Source: Nitrospirota bacterium
Lineage (GTDB): Bacteria; Nitrospirota; Thermodesulfovibrionia; Thermodesulfovibrionales; Dissulfurispiraceae
Direction of reading: 5' to 3'
Length of the DNA stretch: 49,666 bases
Assembly: GCA_023476565.1 (NCBI GenBank)
Contig: JAMCVZ010000062.1
Span: forward strand, 1 to 49,666
Positions within the stretch are counted from its first letter, which is position 1, and the number at the start of each line of letters is the position of its first letter. The notes under the pieces are model-generated. The model was not told the DNA's origin, did no database searches, and worked only from the letters and a program-made list of their open reading frames with translations. Of this stretch, positions 8,897 through 16,082 are shown piece by piece. The position numbers and the translations under genes were made by a program.

Positions 8897-9349
8897 CTAA
8901 TTCTCCTTGCACTGGCCGCCGACGGCGCTGAGATGAAAGACCGTCTCCCATTTTCCGTGCTTGCTGCACTCGGCAATCACCCGCACCGCATGCTTTCCGT
9001 CGGCCATTTTGAGCCGCGTTGATACAGTCGCCCTGCCGAGGGCAGGGGTAAGCGAAAATATTCCCTTTTCCTTCACCACACTCTGCGGGTCGATGATCTC
9101 AATGCTCTTTATGTAGTGGTCCTCATCCATCGGATGCTCCGGCAGTTCTACCCTGAAGGGGACGAATCTCCCGTCCTGGGGGAGTTTCGGGGCCCTGACT
9201 ACAGGCGTATGAATCCTCTCGAAATCAGAAAGGTTTGACGGATCTTTGGGCCTCTGTATTCCCTCTGCAACCAGCCTTGCGGGGACGGAAAAGAGCGTCA
9301 ATATTCCCCCTGCTCCGACCAGCTTGATGAAGGTCCTTCTGTTGATCAT
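8897..9349 (-). CDS. soxY: Sulfur-carrier subunit SoxY, copy 1, with altered C-terminal arm
   Basis: A 150-residue protein with a twin-arginine signal (NRRTFIKLVGAGG). The mature part is a SoxY beta-sandwich with HPMDEDHYIKSIEIID and a late CSKHGKW segment. SoxY normally ends GGCGG, the Cys carrying the sulfur substrate. Here the end is VGGQCKEN: a Gln is inserted between the glycines and Cys, and the tail is Lys-Glu-Asn. The start overlaps the rhodanese stop by one base (TGATG). It pairs with soxZ 2 bases downstream. The altered arm may change which enzyme docks with it; this is inference. Confidence 0.88.
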   Translation of the reverse strand: MINRRTFIKLVGAGGILTLFSVPARLVAEGIQRPKDPSNLSDFERIHTPVVRAPKLPQDGRFVPFRVELPEHPMDEDHYIKSIEIIDPQSVVKEKGIFSLTPALGRATVSTRLKMADGKHAVRVIAECSKHGKWETVFHLSAVGGQCKEN

Positions 9350-9831
9350 CACTTCCCTCCTTTTTTGAGCGGGAGACCCTGAAGATCCCACTCCTCGATT
9401 CCCCCTTTGACCGCAAGCGCCCTGTAACCGAGGATCTCGAGCAATGACACCATCTGGTTCGAGATCCCGCCTGTATAGCAAAGCACCATGATCTCCTTAT
9501 CCCTGGGGAGCCTTTTCAGATTCGCTTCCTTGAATACATCCTTGAACGGGATATTGACCATCCCGGCGCCGCCGGCGCCGTCGATCCTTTTCTCCTGATA
9601 ATCCTTTCCTGCCCTGACGTCAAGGATAAACACCTTTGGATCTTTTTTTTCGAGCCTGTCCTGCAGCGCCGTGTTTTCAATGCCCCTCGGCTTTTCCCTC
9701 GGCGATACGTTGAAAAACTTATCGGCCTCCTCAATTATTATCCTTTCCCTCCCGGAAAAGGCATGGGCATTCGTCCCGAAAAGGTATACGGCACACAACA
9801 GACCAAGTAAAATGAAAACCCCGCGTCTCAC
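9349..9831 (-). CDS. Periplasmic single-domain rhodanese-like sulfurtransferase
   Basis: A 160-residue protein with a Sec signal (about residues 1-24) and one rhodanese domain. The active-site loop is CYTGGISNQM (Cys near residue 117), preceded by the strand FILDVRAGKDY. It would move sulfane sulfur in the periplasm and is translationally coupled to soxY through a one-base overlap, suggesting it delivers sulfur to, or removes it from, this SoxYZ pair. It is a different protein from the tandem-domain rhodanese at 31516. Confidence 0.85.
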   Translation of the reverse strand: MRRGVFILLGLLCAVYLFGTNAHAFSGRERIIIEEADKFFNVSPREKPRGIENTALQDRLEKKDPKVFILDVRAGKDYQEKRIDGAGGAGMVNIPFKDVFKEANLKRLPRDKEIMVLCYTGGISNQMVSLLEILGYRALAVKGGIEEWDLQGLPLKKGGK

Positions 9832-9843
9832 GAATCCTCCTTT

Positions 9844-10344
9844 TTATTTCACCGCATCGATAATTTCTTTCATCTCTTTTTCCACCTGCTCCGCCAGGCC
9901 CATCAATGAGGGGTCGCCGAAGGTCTTCACCACAAAGGTCGGCCTCATGGTCATAATCACCACCTCGCCCCTGTCTTCGTAGATGTTCGCCCTGCACGGC
10001 ATGAGCACGCCGAATCTCAGGTCCTTTGTCAAAAGCTTTTCCGCAAGGCTGAGATTGCAAAACTCGTAAATCTTGTATTTGCCTATGGGGGGCGCCCCTG
10101 TTCTGCCCGAGATCCCTTTCTGTATGTCCGACACATTGACGATTTTATAGTTGTGGTCCATTATGGAGTCCTTGAGATCGTCGATCACCGCGTCATAGCT
10201 TTTCTTTATCCTTACCGTATAGGAAATATCATCGGGCTTCACCGTATAGGCATCATTCCCCGCTGCATGAAGTTTCGATGACGGCGCACCGGCTGCCATA
10301 AATGCCGCTGTCATCACCAAGCACACCAGTAATCCCGTTTTCAT
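9844..10344 (-). CDS. Periplasmic DUF302 protein
   Basis: A 166-residue protein with a cleavable signal (about residues 1-28) followed by a DUF302 domain: YDAVIDDLKDSIMDHNYKI, then CNLSLAEKLL and the FGVLMPCRANIYED segment. DUF302 proteins are small alpha/beta proteins of unknown function often found beside sulfur-oxidation and redox genes. It leads the short unit after an internal terminator, 12 bases before the rhodanese. Two cysteines (in EFCNL and LMPCR) are conserved-looking and could be redox-active; that is a guess. Confidence 0.8.
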   Translation of the reverse strand: MKTGLLVCLVMTAAFMAAGAPSSKLHAAGNDAYTVKPDDISYTVRIKKSYDAVIDDLKDSIMDHNYKIVNVSDIQKGISGRTGAPPIGKYKIYEFCNLSLAEKLLTKDLRFGVLMPCRANIYEDRGEVVIMTMRPTFVVKTFGDPSLMGLAEQVEKEMKEIIDAVK

Positions 10345-10367
10345 ATTTATCTCTCCTTTACACCCGC

Positions 10368-10408
10368 AAAAAAATTAGCGGCCCCTTTCCTGTCTTTCAG
10401 GGGCCGCT
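10368..10408 (-). terminator. Intrinsic terminator inside the Sox locus
   Basis: A perfect 10-bp stem (10377-10386 AGCGGCCCCT with 10399-10408 AGGGGCCGCT) with a 12-base loop is followed on the minus strand by AA and seven U (10368-10374). It lies 16 bases after the soxZ copy 2 stop and 24 bases before the DUF302 start, splitting the Sox locus into two transcription units or attenuating the second. Confidence 0.88.
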
Positions 10409-10423
10409 TGAGTACGGGGGGTG

Positions 10424-10795
10424 TTAAACCTTTATATCCATTACATCTTCAAACCTGTTTCCAACATTGCAGGTCATCACCACTTTTAACGGCGCGGACC
10501 TGTCAACCTTCAATTTAAAAGCAAGAATAGGGTCGCTGCTGAGCCCCGGCGTTGCATCATAGCTGCAGAGGGGTTCATTGTCCCAGAAGGTCTCTATTTT
10601 GGTAATATAATGCCTGGGTAGTATCTTTCCGGTTATCCTGTCCTTTCTCCCCCCAATGTCCTGAGGGTGCTCGATCTTTACCCTGACCTCTATGATATCT
10701 CCCTTTTTAGGCGTTTTGGGTTTAAGGATTATCCTCGGTTTCTGGGTCTCCTTCCCCTTGAGCTCAAGTAGTTCCTGCGGTATTGTTTCCGGCAT
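10424..10795 (-). CDS. soxZ: Sulfur-oxidation carrier subunit SoxZ, copy 2
   Basis: A 123-residue SoxZ-family protein without a signal peptide. Core features are KKGDIIEVRVKIEHPQDIG, the YDATPGLSSDP stretch and the terminal strand MDIKV. It carries an extended loop (RKDRITGKILPRHYI) absent from copy 1, and is about 25 residues longer. It follows soxB by 47 bases and is the last gene before the internal terminator. Its likely partner is the soxY at 14422, which belongs to the same transcription unit. Confidence 0.88.
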   Translation of the reverse strand: MPETIPQELLELKGKETQKPRIILKPKTPKKGDIIEVRVKIEHPQDIGGRKDRITGKILPRHYITKIETFWDNEPLCSYDATPGLSSDPILAFKLKVDRSAPLKVVMTCNVGNRFEDVMDIKV

Positions 10796-10842
10796 CTTGT
10801 ATTAACCTCCTTAATTTTTTCTTGTTATCTGATCCCAAACTG

Positions 10843-12501
10843 CTAATACAACGGCACTCCCATAAACATAAACTTCTTCTGGCCCCTGAGGATGTTGCCA
10901 TCCTTATCCTTTACCCTGCCGTCCAGTTGAGAGCTGATCGGCGAATTGGCCTTGATGTACTCCATCAACGCAACCGGCGCAATCTTTCCTGTATCGGTCC
11001 TTGAAGCGCAGGCCGGGTGGTTCTGCACAAGGCCCCCCGCAGTCGCAACCTTATAAATCTTGTTCGGGTCGTACGGCTTTCCGCCGATAAGCAGCTTGAC
11101 AATCCTCCGGCCAAACGGCTTACTCGTATCTATCCATACCTCCATACCGGAAAACCTCATCAAATCGCCGCCCAAGATAAGATACGGATCCTCGTTCAGG
11201 ACATTATCAATGGCGCCCTCAAGAACACCCTTAATGGACGCCCCGTCAAGGCCGACAACCCATATGGGGTCCTTTACGGGAACCATGTTGTAAACATCAT
11301 CAACCGTTATGTCGCCGGGGAGTATTGTTGCGCCGAACCTCCACGCGGGACCGAAGGCCACATCAGCGTTCTCCATCTTCCTGTACGCGTCGGTGATAAA
11401 GTTGTCCATGGTGTTCTGCCATGTCGCCCTTCTCCAGAGAAGGCTCTTTGTCTTCCCTATAACATCATCCATCCATTTGTATTTTGCATACTCCTCATCG
11501 ATGATCTTCTGTATCTCGGGGTCGGGCTTGATCTCATTTGCCCTGATCCTGTATATCTCGTGCTCATGCCGCACGATCTTCCCATCCTTTACCCAGAGGT
11601 CGAGGCGACCAAGGTTTTTGCCGTGGGAGCCTGCCTGACACACGAGTGTGGTCCTGCCCTCCGGGTTTTTCACCTCAACAGGAGGGTCTATGAGGTCATG
11701 GGTATGTGAACCGAGGATCACATCAAGGCCTTTAACCCTCGATGCAAATTTAATATCAGCGCCTTTCCCCATGTGGGAAATGGCTATAACAACATCGCAT
11801 TTGTGTTTCCCCCTGAGTTCCTTCGCGAATCCTTCGACCTCTTTCTCCCTGATCCCGAAGCTCCAGCCCTCTGTCAGGGCCCGCTCTCCTGTTTTGGCGG
11901 CCCATTGATAGGTCAATCCTATCACGCCGACCCTGACCCCGTTCAGTTCCTTGACAATATAGGGCTTGAGCACAAGATCGTCGGTGTCCATATCCGAGAG
12001 GTTCGCCGCGATTACCGGGAAATTGCACTCCTTCACCCTTTGCAGCACCACATTTTTCGGATAAAGGTATTCCACATTACCCAGGGTCATCGCATCATAC
12101 CCCATCTTGTTCATGATCCTGACCACTGATCTCCCTTCTTCGAACAGGGGCACGCCGGTTCCATGCCAGGTGTCCCCTGCATCGAAGAGCGCGGTATCGG
12201 CGGGCATCTCCGCCCTCAATTTCTTCACGAGGGTGGCGACATGGGCCATGCCCCCCAGCTTCCCTTCTTTTTTCGAGAACGAGATAAAGTCCTGATCCGA
12301 CATTGTGTCATAATAATCCCTGTGGTAAAGGGGCCTCAGATACCCGTGCATATCGTTTGTCCATAGAAGCCTTATCTTCCTGGCAGCCGGATCAGCCTGC
12401 ACCCCCTTTTCCAGACCCAAAAAACCAAATGCTGCAATGCCGAGCACAACAACAAAAAAGACTAGCAAAAGCTTATTTTTACCTGCACTTTTCAATTCCA
12501 T
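10843..12501 (-). CDS. soxB: SoxB-like thiosulfohydrolase
   Basis: A 552-residue protein of the metallophosphoesterase/5'-nucleotidase fold. SoxB hydrolyses sulfate from SoxY-bound thiosulfate with a dimanganese centre. Visible metal motifs are WTNDMHG, DAGDTWHG, LGNVEYLY, ISHMG and GSHTHD, followed by a nucleotidase-type C-terminal domain. The GN(H)E motif has Val where 5'-nucleotidases have the catalytic His, which supports a SoxB-type over a nucleotidase role. The N-terminus is a plain hydrophobic signal or anchor, not the Tat signal I recall for many SoxB proteins. The ATG at 12501 is chosen; ATGs at 12519 and 12543 are alternatives. Confidence 0.87.
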   Translation of the reverse strand: MELKSAGKNKLLLVFFVVVLGIAAFGFLGLEKGVQADPAARKIRLLWTNDMHGYLRPLYHRDYYDTMSDQDFISFSKKEGKLGGMAHVATLVKKLRAEMPADTALFDAGDTWHGTGVPLFEEGRSVVRIMNKMGYDAMTLGNVEYLYPKNVVLQRVKECNFPVIAANLSDMDTDDLVLKPYIVKELNGVRVGVIGLTYQWAAKTGERALTEGWSFGIREKEVEGFAKELRGKHKCDVVIAISHMGKGADIKFASRVKGLDVILGSHTHDLIDPPVEVKNPEGRTTLVCQAGSHGKNLGRLDLWVKDGKIVRHEHEIYRIRANEIKPDPEIQKIIDEEYAKYKWMDDVIGKTKSLLWRRATWQNTMDNFITDAYRKMENADVAFGPAWRFGATILPGDITVDDVYNMVPVKDPIWVVGLDGASIKGVLEGAIDNVLNEDPYLILGGDLMRFSGMEVWIDTSKPFGRRIVKLLIGGKPYDPNKIYKVATAGGLVQNHPACASRTDTGKIAPVALMEYIKANSPISSQLDGRVKDKDGNILRGQKKFMFMGVPLY

Positions 12502-12547
12502 ATTCGCCAAGCACCTCATCTCTTGATTAACCACGCACGGCATTTTA

Positions 12548-12570
12548 AGCGGGGGCAGTATGCCCCCGCT
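12548..12570 (-). other. Perfect hairpin between cytochrome and soxB
   Basis: A 10-bp perfect stem (AGCGGGGGCA/TGCCCCCGCT) with a 3-base loop lies just past the cytochrome stop. On the minus strand it is followed by UAAAAU rather than a U-run, so it is more likely an mRNA-stability or processing element, or a weak terminator, than a full stop. Confidence 0.6.
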
Positions 12571-12575
12571 CCCGT

Positions 12576-14399
12576 CTAGTGCATGAATTTGCCGGTTTCG
12601 TATTCTTTCTTCACCTTTTCATAAAGCTTCTTGTTCTTTATCTTCGGCAAAGCAAAATTCCCTCTGATGTCCCATTTATCCTTGAACGGCTCCAGCCCTT
12701 TTGCCATAGGCCCTCCATCCGGCCCCTTGAAGTCCACAACACGCAGTCCTTTTTCATCGGCAAGGATTGTGTACTCGCCGTCCTCCACATCCTTGTACAT
12801 AAGGAAGTCCTTGCCTTTCGGACCGAACTCGAATTTTGTAGTGACCTTCTGCGCGGTAGAGGCATGGCAGCTCTCGCACGTCCTGGCCTTGCCGGTCCCG
12901 TGCGCGATCCTGTCGACATTGAGCCACGCAATTGTGTCATGGTCCGTGTTATCAAGGTTCTTTACAAGCCCCGTTATGGCGTAAGAGTCATTGGAAAAAT
13001 AAAGCCTGTCTATCTTCGAATCAGGCCTGTTCCTGTATAAAAGCTTTTTCGAGAGTTTTACCTCGTCGGCCTTTACATTCCCCGAGGTATGCGGAACCAC
13101 ATGCACCGGTATCCATACACCCCTGGGGTTCTTTATTATAGTCGGCTGGATTGCATCCACATAATACTCCTGCAATCTTGTCAGAGGATTCTCCTTGCCT
13201 GCATCACCCCTTGCCGTCCAGAAGTTGAAGGCGTATCCACCCATAAGCGCAGAATGGCAGGAGGCGCAATCAACCTTCTTGTGCGGCCCTTTATCGTGTG
13301 CTGCAACGGTTTTGGAATGGCATTTTGCGCAGTTAACATCCCTTGTGAGGTCGCCGTGATAGCCTGTTTTCTTGTTCGGCTCGTGACATTCGACACAGGT
13401 GATATTCTTCTGCATGTGTATATCTATCTTATCCTTCAGTATCTTCTTGCCTTCCGCAGTAGCCTGTGTGAACTCCGCCCTGAAATAACCGTCACCGCGT
13501 CTCCTGTCAAGGGGGCCGGCATGACAGCTAAAGGATTTCCCACCGCCGTAACATGAAAGGGTTGTGGGTTTTTTAGAAAATGTGTGAGGTCCCTTGCTTA
13601 TATCATTGTGATCCTTTTTCTGCGGGTTCATATGGCAGTCGAGACAGCCGACATGACACTGGTTACATGTCCTCTGGGTGTTGTATGCGGCATTTTGAGG
13701 TATCGGCATGGTGGAGTGTTTATTGAAATTCTTAATGTTTTCGTCAGTAAACTTATCCTGCCCCGGTTTTGAAAGTGAGCCTATCCAGAGGCCGCAACTG
13801 TTCAGCCCCTCCGGTCCCGTCCAGGTGAGATACTGGCTCTGGGCGTGTGCCCCTTTCCCTCCTCCCATCGGGCTCTTCAAGAAGCTCTTCACGATATCGG
13901 CATGGCAGATACCGCAGGTTTTTTCAGCGATCTCAGGATTAAAGGCGAGCGTTTCCGGATTCCTGTCATGATAAATGATAAGCCTGAAGTCGGGATTGTC
14001 CGCGAGCTTGCCCTTGAATGCGAGCTTCGGGCCGAGCTGTGTCGCCCTCTTCTGGCCCCTCGGCTCGAGATTCGACCAGTCCTTCAAATCCAGCTTGTTC
14101 ATTTTATCCCTTGTGACCCCGTTCCACTTTGCTCCGATGGCCGTAAGAGTAAGACGGCCTTTGTGGGCCTCCTCCTTAGTTGCAGCCTGAGGATTGCCCA
14201 TGTGACAGTTCGTGCAGGACGCGGGCATCTTTGTCTGCGCCTGGATCCCGGCGCCCGTTACGACAAACTGAGGGTAGCCGAGTTCTTTCATCTTTTCGGC
14301 ATTTCCGTGGCAGCCGACACAACTTTCTTCAGCATAGGCATAACTGCCGAATATCATAAAAACACCGATTAACAAATAAAACAGTCTCCGTTTCTTCAT
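12576..14399 (-). CDS. Periplasmic multihaem cytochrome c of the Sox locus (9 CXXCH plus one CX8CH)
   Basis: A 607-residue protein with a Sec signal (residues 1-23, ending AYA). Haem sites: CXXCH at about residues 27, 62, 162, 245, 252, 335, 357, 378 and 508, plus an unusual CX8CH at 283-293 that may bind a tenth haem. The 13-residue N-terminal extension of the longest frame is dropped because GGAGGGG lies just before this ATG. It sits between soxY and soxB, where soxAX or soxCD would be expected, so it probably accepts electrons from SoxY-bound sulfur. A membrane-anchored paralogue lies at 37771-39750 with the same site order, including the odd site. Confidence 0.87.
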   Translation of the reverse strand: MKKRRLFYLLIGVFMIFGSYAYAEESCVGCHGNAEKMKELGYPQFVVTGAGIQAQTKMPASCTNCHMGNPQAATKEEAHKGRLTLTAIGAKWNGVTRDKMNKLDLKDWSNLEPRGQKRATQLGPKLAFKGKLADNPDFRLIIYHDRNPETLAFNPEIAEKTCGICHADIVKSFLKSPMGGGKGAHAQSQYLTWTGPEGLNSCGLWIGSLSKPGQDKFTDENIKNFNKHSTMPIPQNAAYNTQRTCNQCHVGCLDCHMNPQKKDHNDISKGPHTFSKKPTTLSCYGGGKSFSCHAGPLDRRRGDGYFRAEFTQATAEGKKILKDKIDIHMQKNITCVECHEPNKKTGYHGDLTRDVNCAKCHSKTVAAHDKGPHKKVDCASCHSALMGGYAFNFWTARGDAGKENPLTRLQEYYVDAIQPTIIKNPRGVWIPVHVVPHTSGNVKADEVKLSKKLLYRNRPDSKIDRLYFSNDSYAITGLVKNLDNTDHDTIAWLNVDRIAHGTGKARTCESCHASTAQKVTTKFEFGPKGKDFLMYKDVEDGEYTILADEKGLRVVDFKGPDGGPMAKGLEPFKDKWDIRGNFALPKIKNKKLYEKVKKEYETGKFMH

Positions 14400-14421
14400 G
14401 TCCCCTCCCATACTTACCATA

Positions 14422-14892
14422 TTAACAGCCACCAAGAGTGACTTTTACCACATTCTCACCCGCCCATTTGCCGTGGACATTGCATTCGGCAATAGCGGTC
14501 ACCGTGGCGCTCTCCGCAAGCTTTATCCTCGTCATGATATACGCCTCGCCGTTGCGGTAGGTAAGATTGAACTTCCCCTTGCTCTTTATCGGGCTTACAT
14601 TGTCGATTATCTCGATGCTCTTGATGTAATGATCCGGTGTCATGGGATGATTGACGGTCACTTTCACCGGGACAAACCTTCCGTCCTCCGCGATCAGGGG
14701 GAGATCGACTTCAGGCACGTGCATCTTCTCCATGTCCGTCATTTTCTCGGGGTTCCCGGGTCTTTTTATATCGTCCGCCGCATAGGCCCTGCCGCCGAGG
14801 ATCGACTTCGGGAAAAGGCTTGCAACCGCAAGGGCCTTTGCAGTCAGGCCGAGAAACGACCTCCTGGTAAGATGTTCAAAACGTCTTTGCAT
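14422..14892 (-). CDS. soxY: Sulfur-carrier subunit SoxY, copy 2, ending in Gly-Gly-Cys
   Basis: A 156-residue protein with a twin-arginine signal (TRRSFLGLTAKALAVASLF). The mature domain has the SoxY segment HPMTPDHYIKSIEIIDNV and the terminal strand VVKVTLGGC. The carrier Cys is the very last residue, whereas canonical SoxY continues with two glycines. The start at 14892 has AAGGAGG a few bases upstream; longer frames overlap the thioredoxin-like gene in the wrong phase. It is probably the main SoxY, in one unit with the multihaem cytochrome, soxB and soxZ copy 2. Confidence 0.9.
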   Translation of the reverse strand: MQRRFEHLTRRSFLGLTAKALAVASLFPKSILGGRAYAADDIKRPGNPEKMTDMEKMHVPEVDLPLIAEDGRFVPVKVTVNHPMTPDHYIKSIEIIDNVSPIKSKGKFNLTYRNGEAYIMTRIKLAESATVTAIAECNVHGKWAGENVVKVTLGGC

Positions 14893-14903
14893 TTCCTGCC
14901 TCC

Positions 14904-15383
14904 TTAGTATTTTGATCTGGACTTGCTCCTGAGATAACTCCTCAGGTCCATTGTTCTGTGCTGATCTTTTCCTGCATACTCGAGGAAGGCCCTGTATTCG
15001 CCTTTTTCGAGCAACCCGGGTATTTTCACGAGCCTTTCTCCCTTTGCGTTCAGCAGCCAGACGGTCGGGTACGCCATAACCTCGAATTCCGCGGCAATAT
15101 CCCGCTGCGCGGTTCCGTCGACCCTGGAAAGGACAAAGTCCTCCGTCATCATCTTTCTGATCCCGGCGTCGGCAAAGTACTGTTCGTCCAGGGTCTTGCA
15201 ATACCGGCATCCGGGCATATAGAAATACAGAAGAACCGGCTTCCCCTTCTCTTTTGCCGTGCTGAACACTTTCGGATATTCGATCCATCGGAGGGACGCC
15301 CCGCTGCAAAAATCGCCGGTAAGCAGAACTGCCGCGAGCAAAATTCCTATTGATGCATAAATAAATCTCACGGAGAGGAGCAT
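14904..15383 (-). CDS. Periplasmic thioredoxin-fold protein, SoxW/DsbD-gamma-like
   Basis: About 159 residues with an N-terminal hydrophobic signal, then a thioredoxin fold: KPVLLYFYMPGCRYCKTL with a CXXC pair, and the cis-Pro segment AYPTVWLLNAKGE. SoxW-type thioredoxins keep Sox cysteines reduced. It is the first gene of the minus-strand Sox operon, 12 bases before soxY. The start is uncertain: ATG at 15383 lacks a clear ribosome site; TTG at 15401 and GTG at 15371 are alternatives. The GTG gives a tidy signal peptide (RFIYASIGILLAAVLL) and would be the only start downstream of the candidate sigma-54 promoter at 15386-15400. Confidence 0.8.
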   Translation of the reverse strand: MLLSVRFIYASIGILLAAVLLTGDFCSGASLRWIEYPKVFSTAKEKGKPVLLYFYMPGCRYCKTLDEQYFADAGIRKMMTEDFVLSRVDGTAQRDIAAEFEVMAYPTVWLLNAKGERLVKIPGLLEKGEYRAFLEYAGKDQHRTMDLRSYLRSKSRSKY

Positions 15384-15385
15384 AA

Positions 15386-15400
15386 GCAAATTGAATGCCA
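15386..15400 (-). promoter_or_regulatory. Candidate sigma-54 promoter for the Sox operon
   Basis: The minus strand reads TGGCATTCAATTTGC, matching the TGGCAC-N5-TTGC consensus with the required 12-base GG-to-GC spacing. Transcription would begin near 15374, inside the longer reading of the first gene, which favours a downstream start codon or makes this a chance match. Confidence 0.4.
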
Positions 15401-15552
15401 AATCAATTTTTTGCTGCTTTTGCTTGCAGGCATGGGGTTCCCTTGATCGATGGAGGGGGCGGCGTTGTCCCTATAGGCGCAGGTTGGCCCGAAATGGCCC
15501 GATCGGAACAGCCGCATGAAGAGAAACCATATATTCACTATCCTTCCGGGCA

Positions 15553-15568
15553 TGGCATAATTCTTGCT
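15553..15568 (+). promoter_or_regulatory. Sigma-54 promoter upstream of the DsrE-like gene
   Basis: TGGCATAATTCTTGCT matches the -24/-12 consensus with GG at 15554-15555 and GC at 15566-15567, 12 bases apart. Predicted start of transcription is near 15579, leaving a leader of about 28 bases with AGGAGG before the ATG at 15607. A direct repeat TGGCCCGA at 15485-15492 and 15495-15502, one helical turn apart, is a possible activator site. Confidence 0.65.
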
Positions 15569-15606
15569 CCAATTTAGAGCATTCTACATGAGAAAGAGGA
15601 GGAAAC

Positions 15607-16044
15607 ATGAGGGTCAAGGGTGTTTTGATACTCCTGGCAGCGGCATTCTTGTTTGCCGCAGCGCAGGGGCGGGCAGAAGAGGCAGGGAAGAAGGTAAAGG
15701 TGGTCTACCATTTTAACTCCGCTGATCCGAAACTCCACAAGGCGGGGCTTATAAACATCCAGAATCATCTCGACGCCGAAGAAGGAGAGGTGGAGATCAT
15801 CGCGGTCGCCCACGGCGACGGACTGACCATGTTCCAGGAAGGAAAAACCGAGCCCGACAATTTTTTGAGGATAAGGAACCTCAAAAAACAGGGGGTCAAG
15901 TTCAAAATATGCTCCGTCACCATGAAGCGGAAGAAGATCGACATTTCGGAGCTGAAAGAATGCAGCGCCGGGGATATTGTCAAATCAGGGGTGGCTGAGA
16001 TTGCAAGGCTTGAGCAAAAAGGATATGCATATATCAAACCATAA
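15607..16044 (+). CDS. Periplasmic DsrE-family sulfur-relay-like protein
   Basis: A 145-residue protein with a Sec signal (residues 1-23) followed by a DsrE/DsrF-like domain: VKVVYHFNSADPKLHKAGLINI, EIIAVAHGDGLTMF and KFKICSVTMKRKKID. The Cys in FKICSVTM occupies the usual reactive position of the fold. Most DsrE proteins are cytoplasmic; this branch (COG1416-like) is exported. It is divergent from the Sox operon across about 200 bases and starts behind a sigma-54 promoter, so it is probably co-induced with sulfur oxidation. AGGAGG lies just upstream of the ATG. Confidence 0.83.
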   Translation: MRVKGVLILLAAAFLFAAAQGRAEEAGKKVKVVYHFNSADPKLHKAGLINIQNHLDAEEGEVEIIAVAHGDGLTMFQEGKTEPDNFLRIRNLKKQGVKFKICSVTMKRKKIDISELKECSAGDIVKSGVAEIARLEQKGYAYIKP

Positions 16045-16054
16045 ACAGTCTGAT

Positions 16055-16082
16055 ACAGGGGCATGATAGACCATGCCCCTGT
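16055..16082 (+). other. Perfect hairpin that buries the next start codon
   Basis: An 11-bp perfect stem (16055-16065 with 16072-16082, ACAGGGGCATG/CATGCCCCTGT) with a 6-base loop. The downstream arm contains the ATG (16073-16075) of the next gene. It may act as a weak terminator (followed by TATTTCTATTATT) or as a translational gate. Confidence 0.6.
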
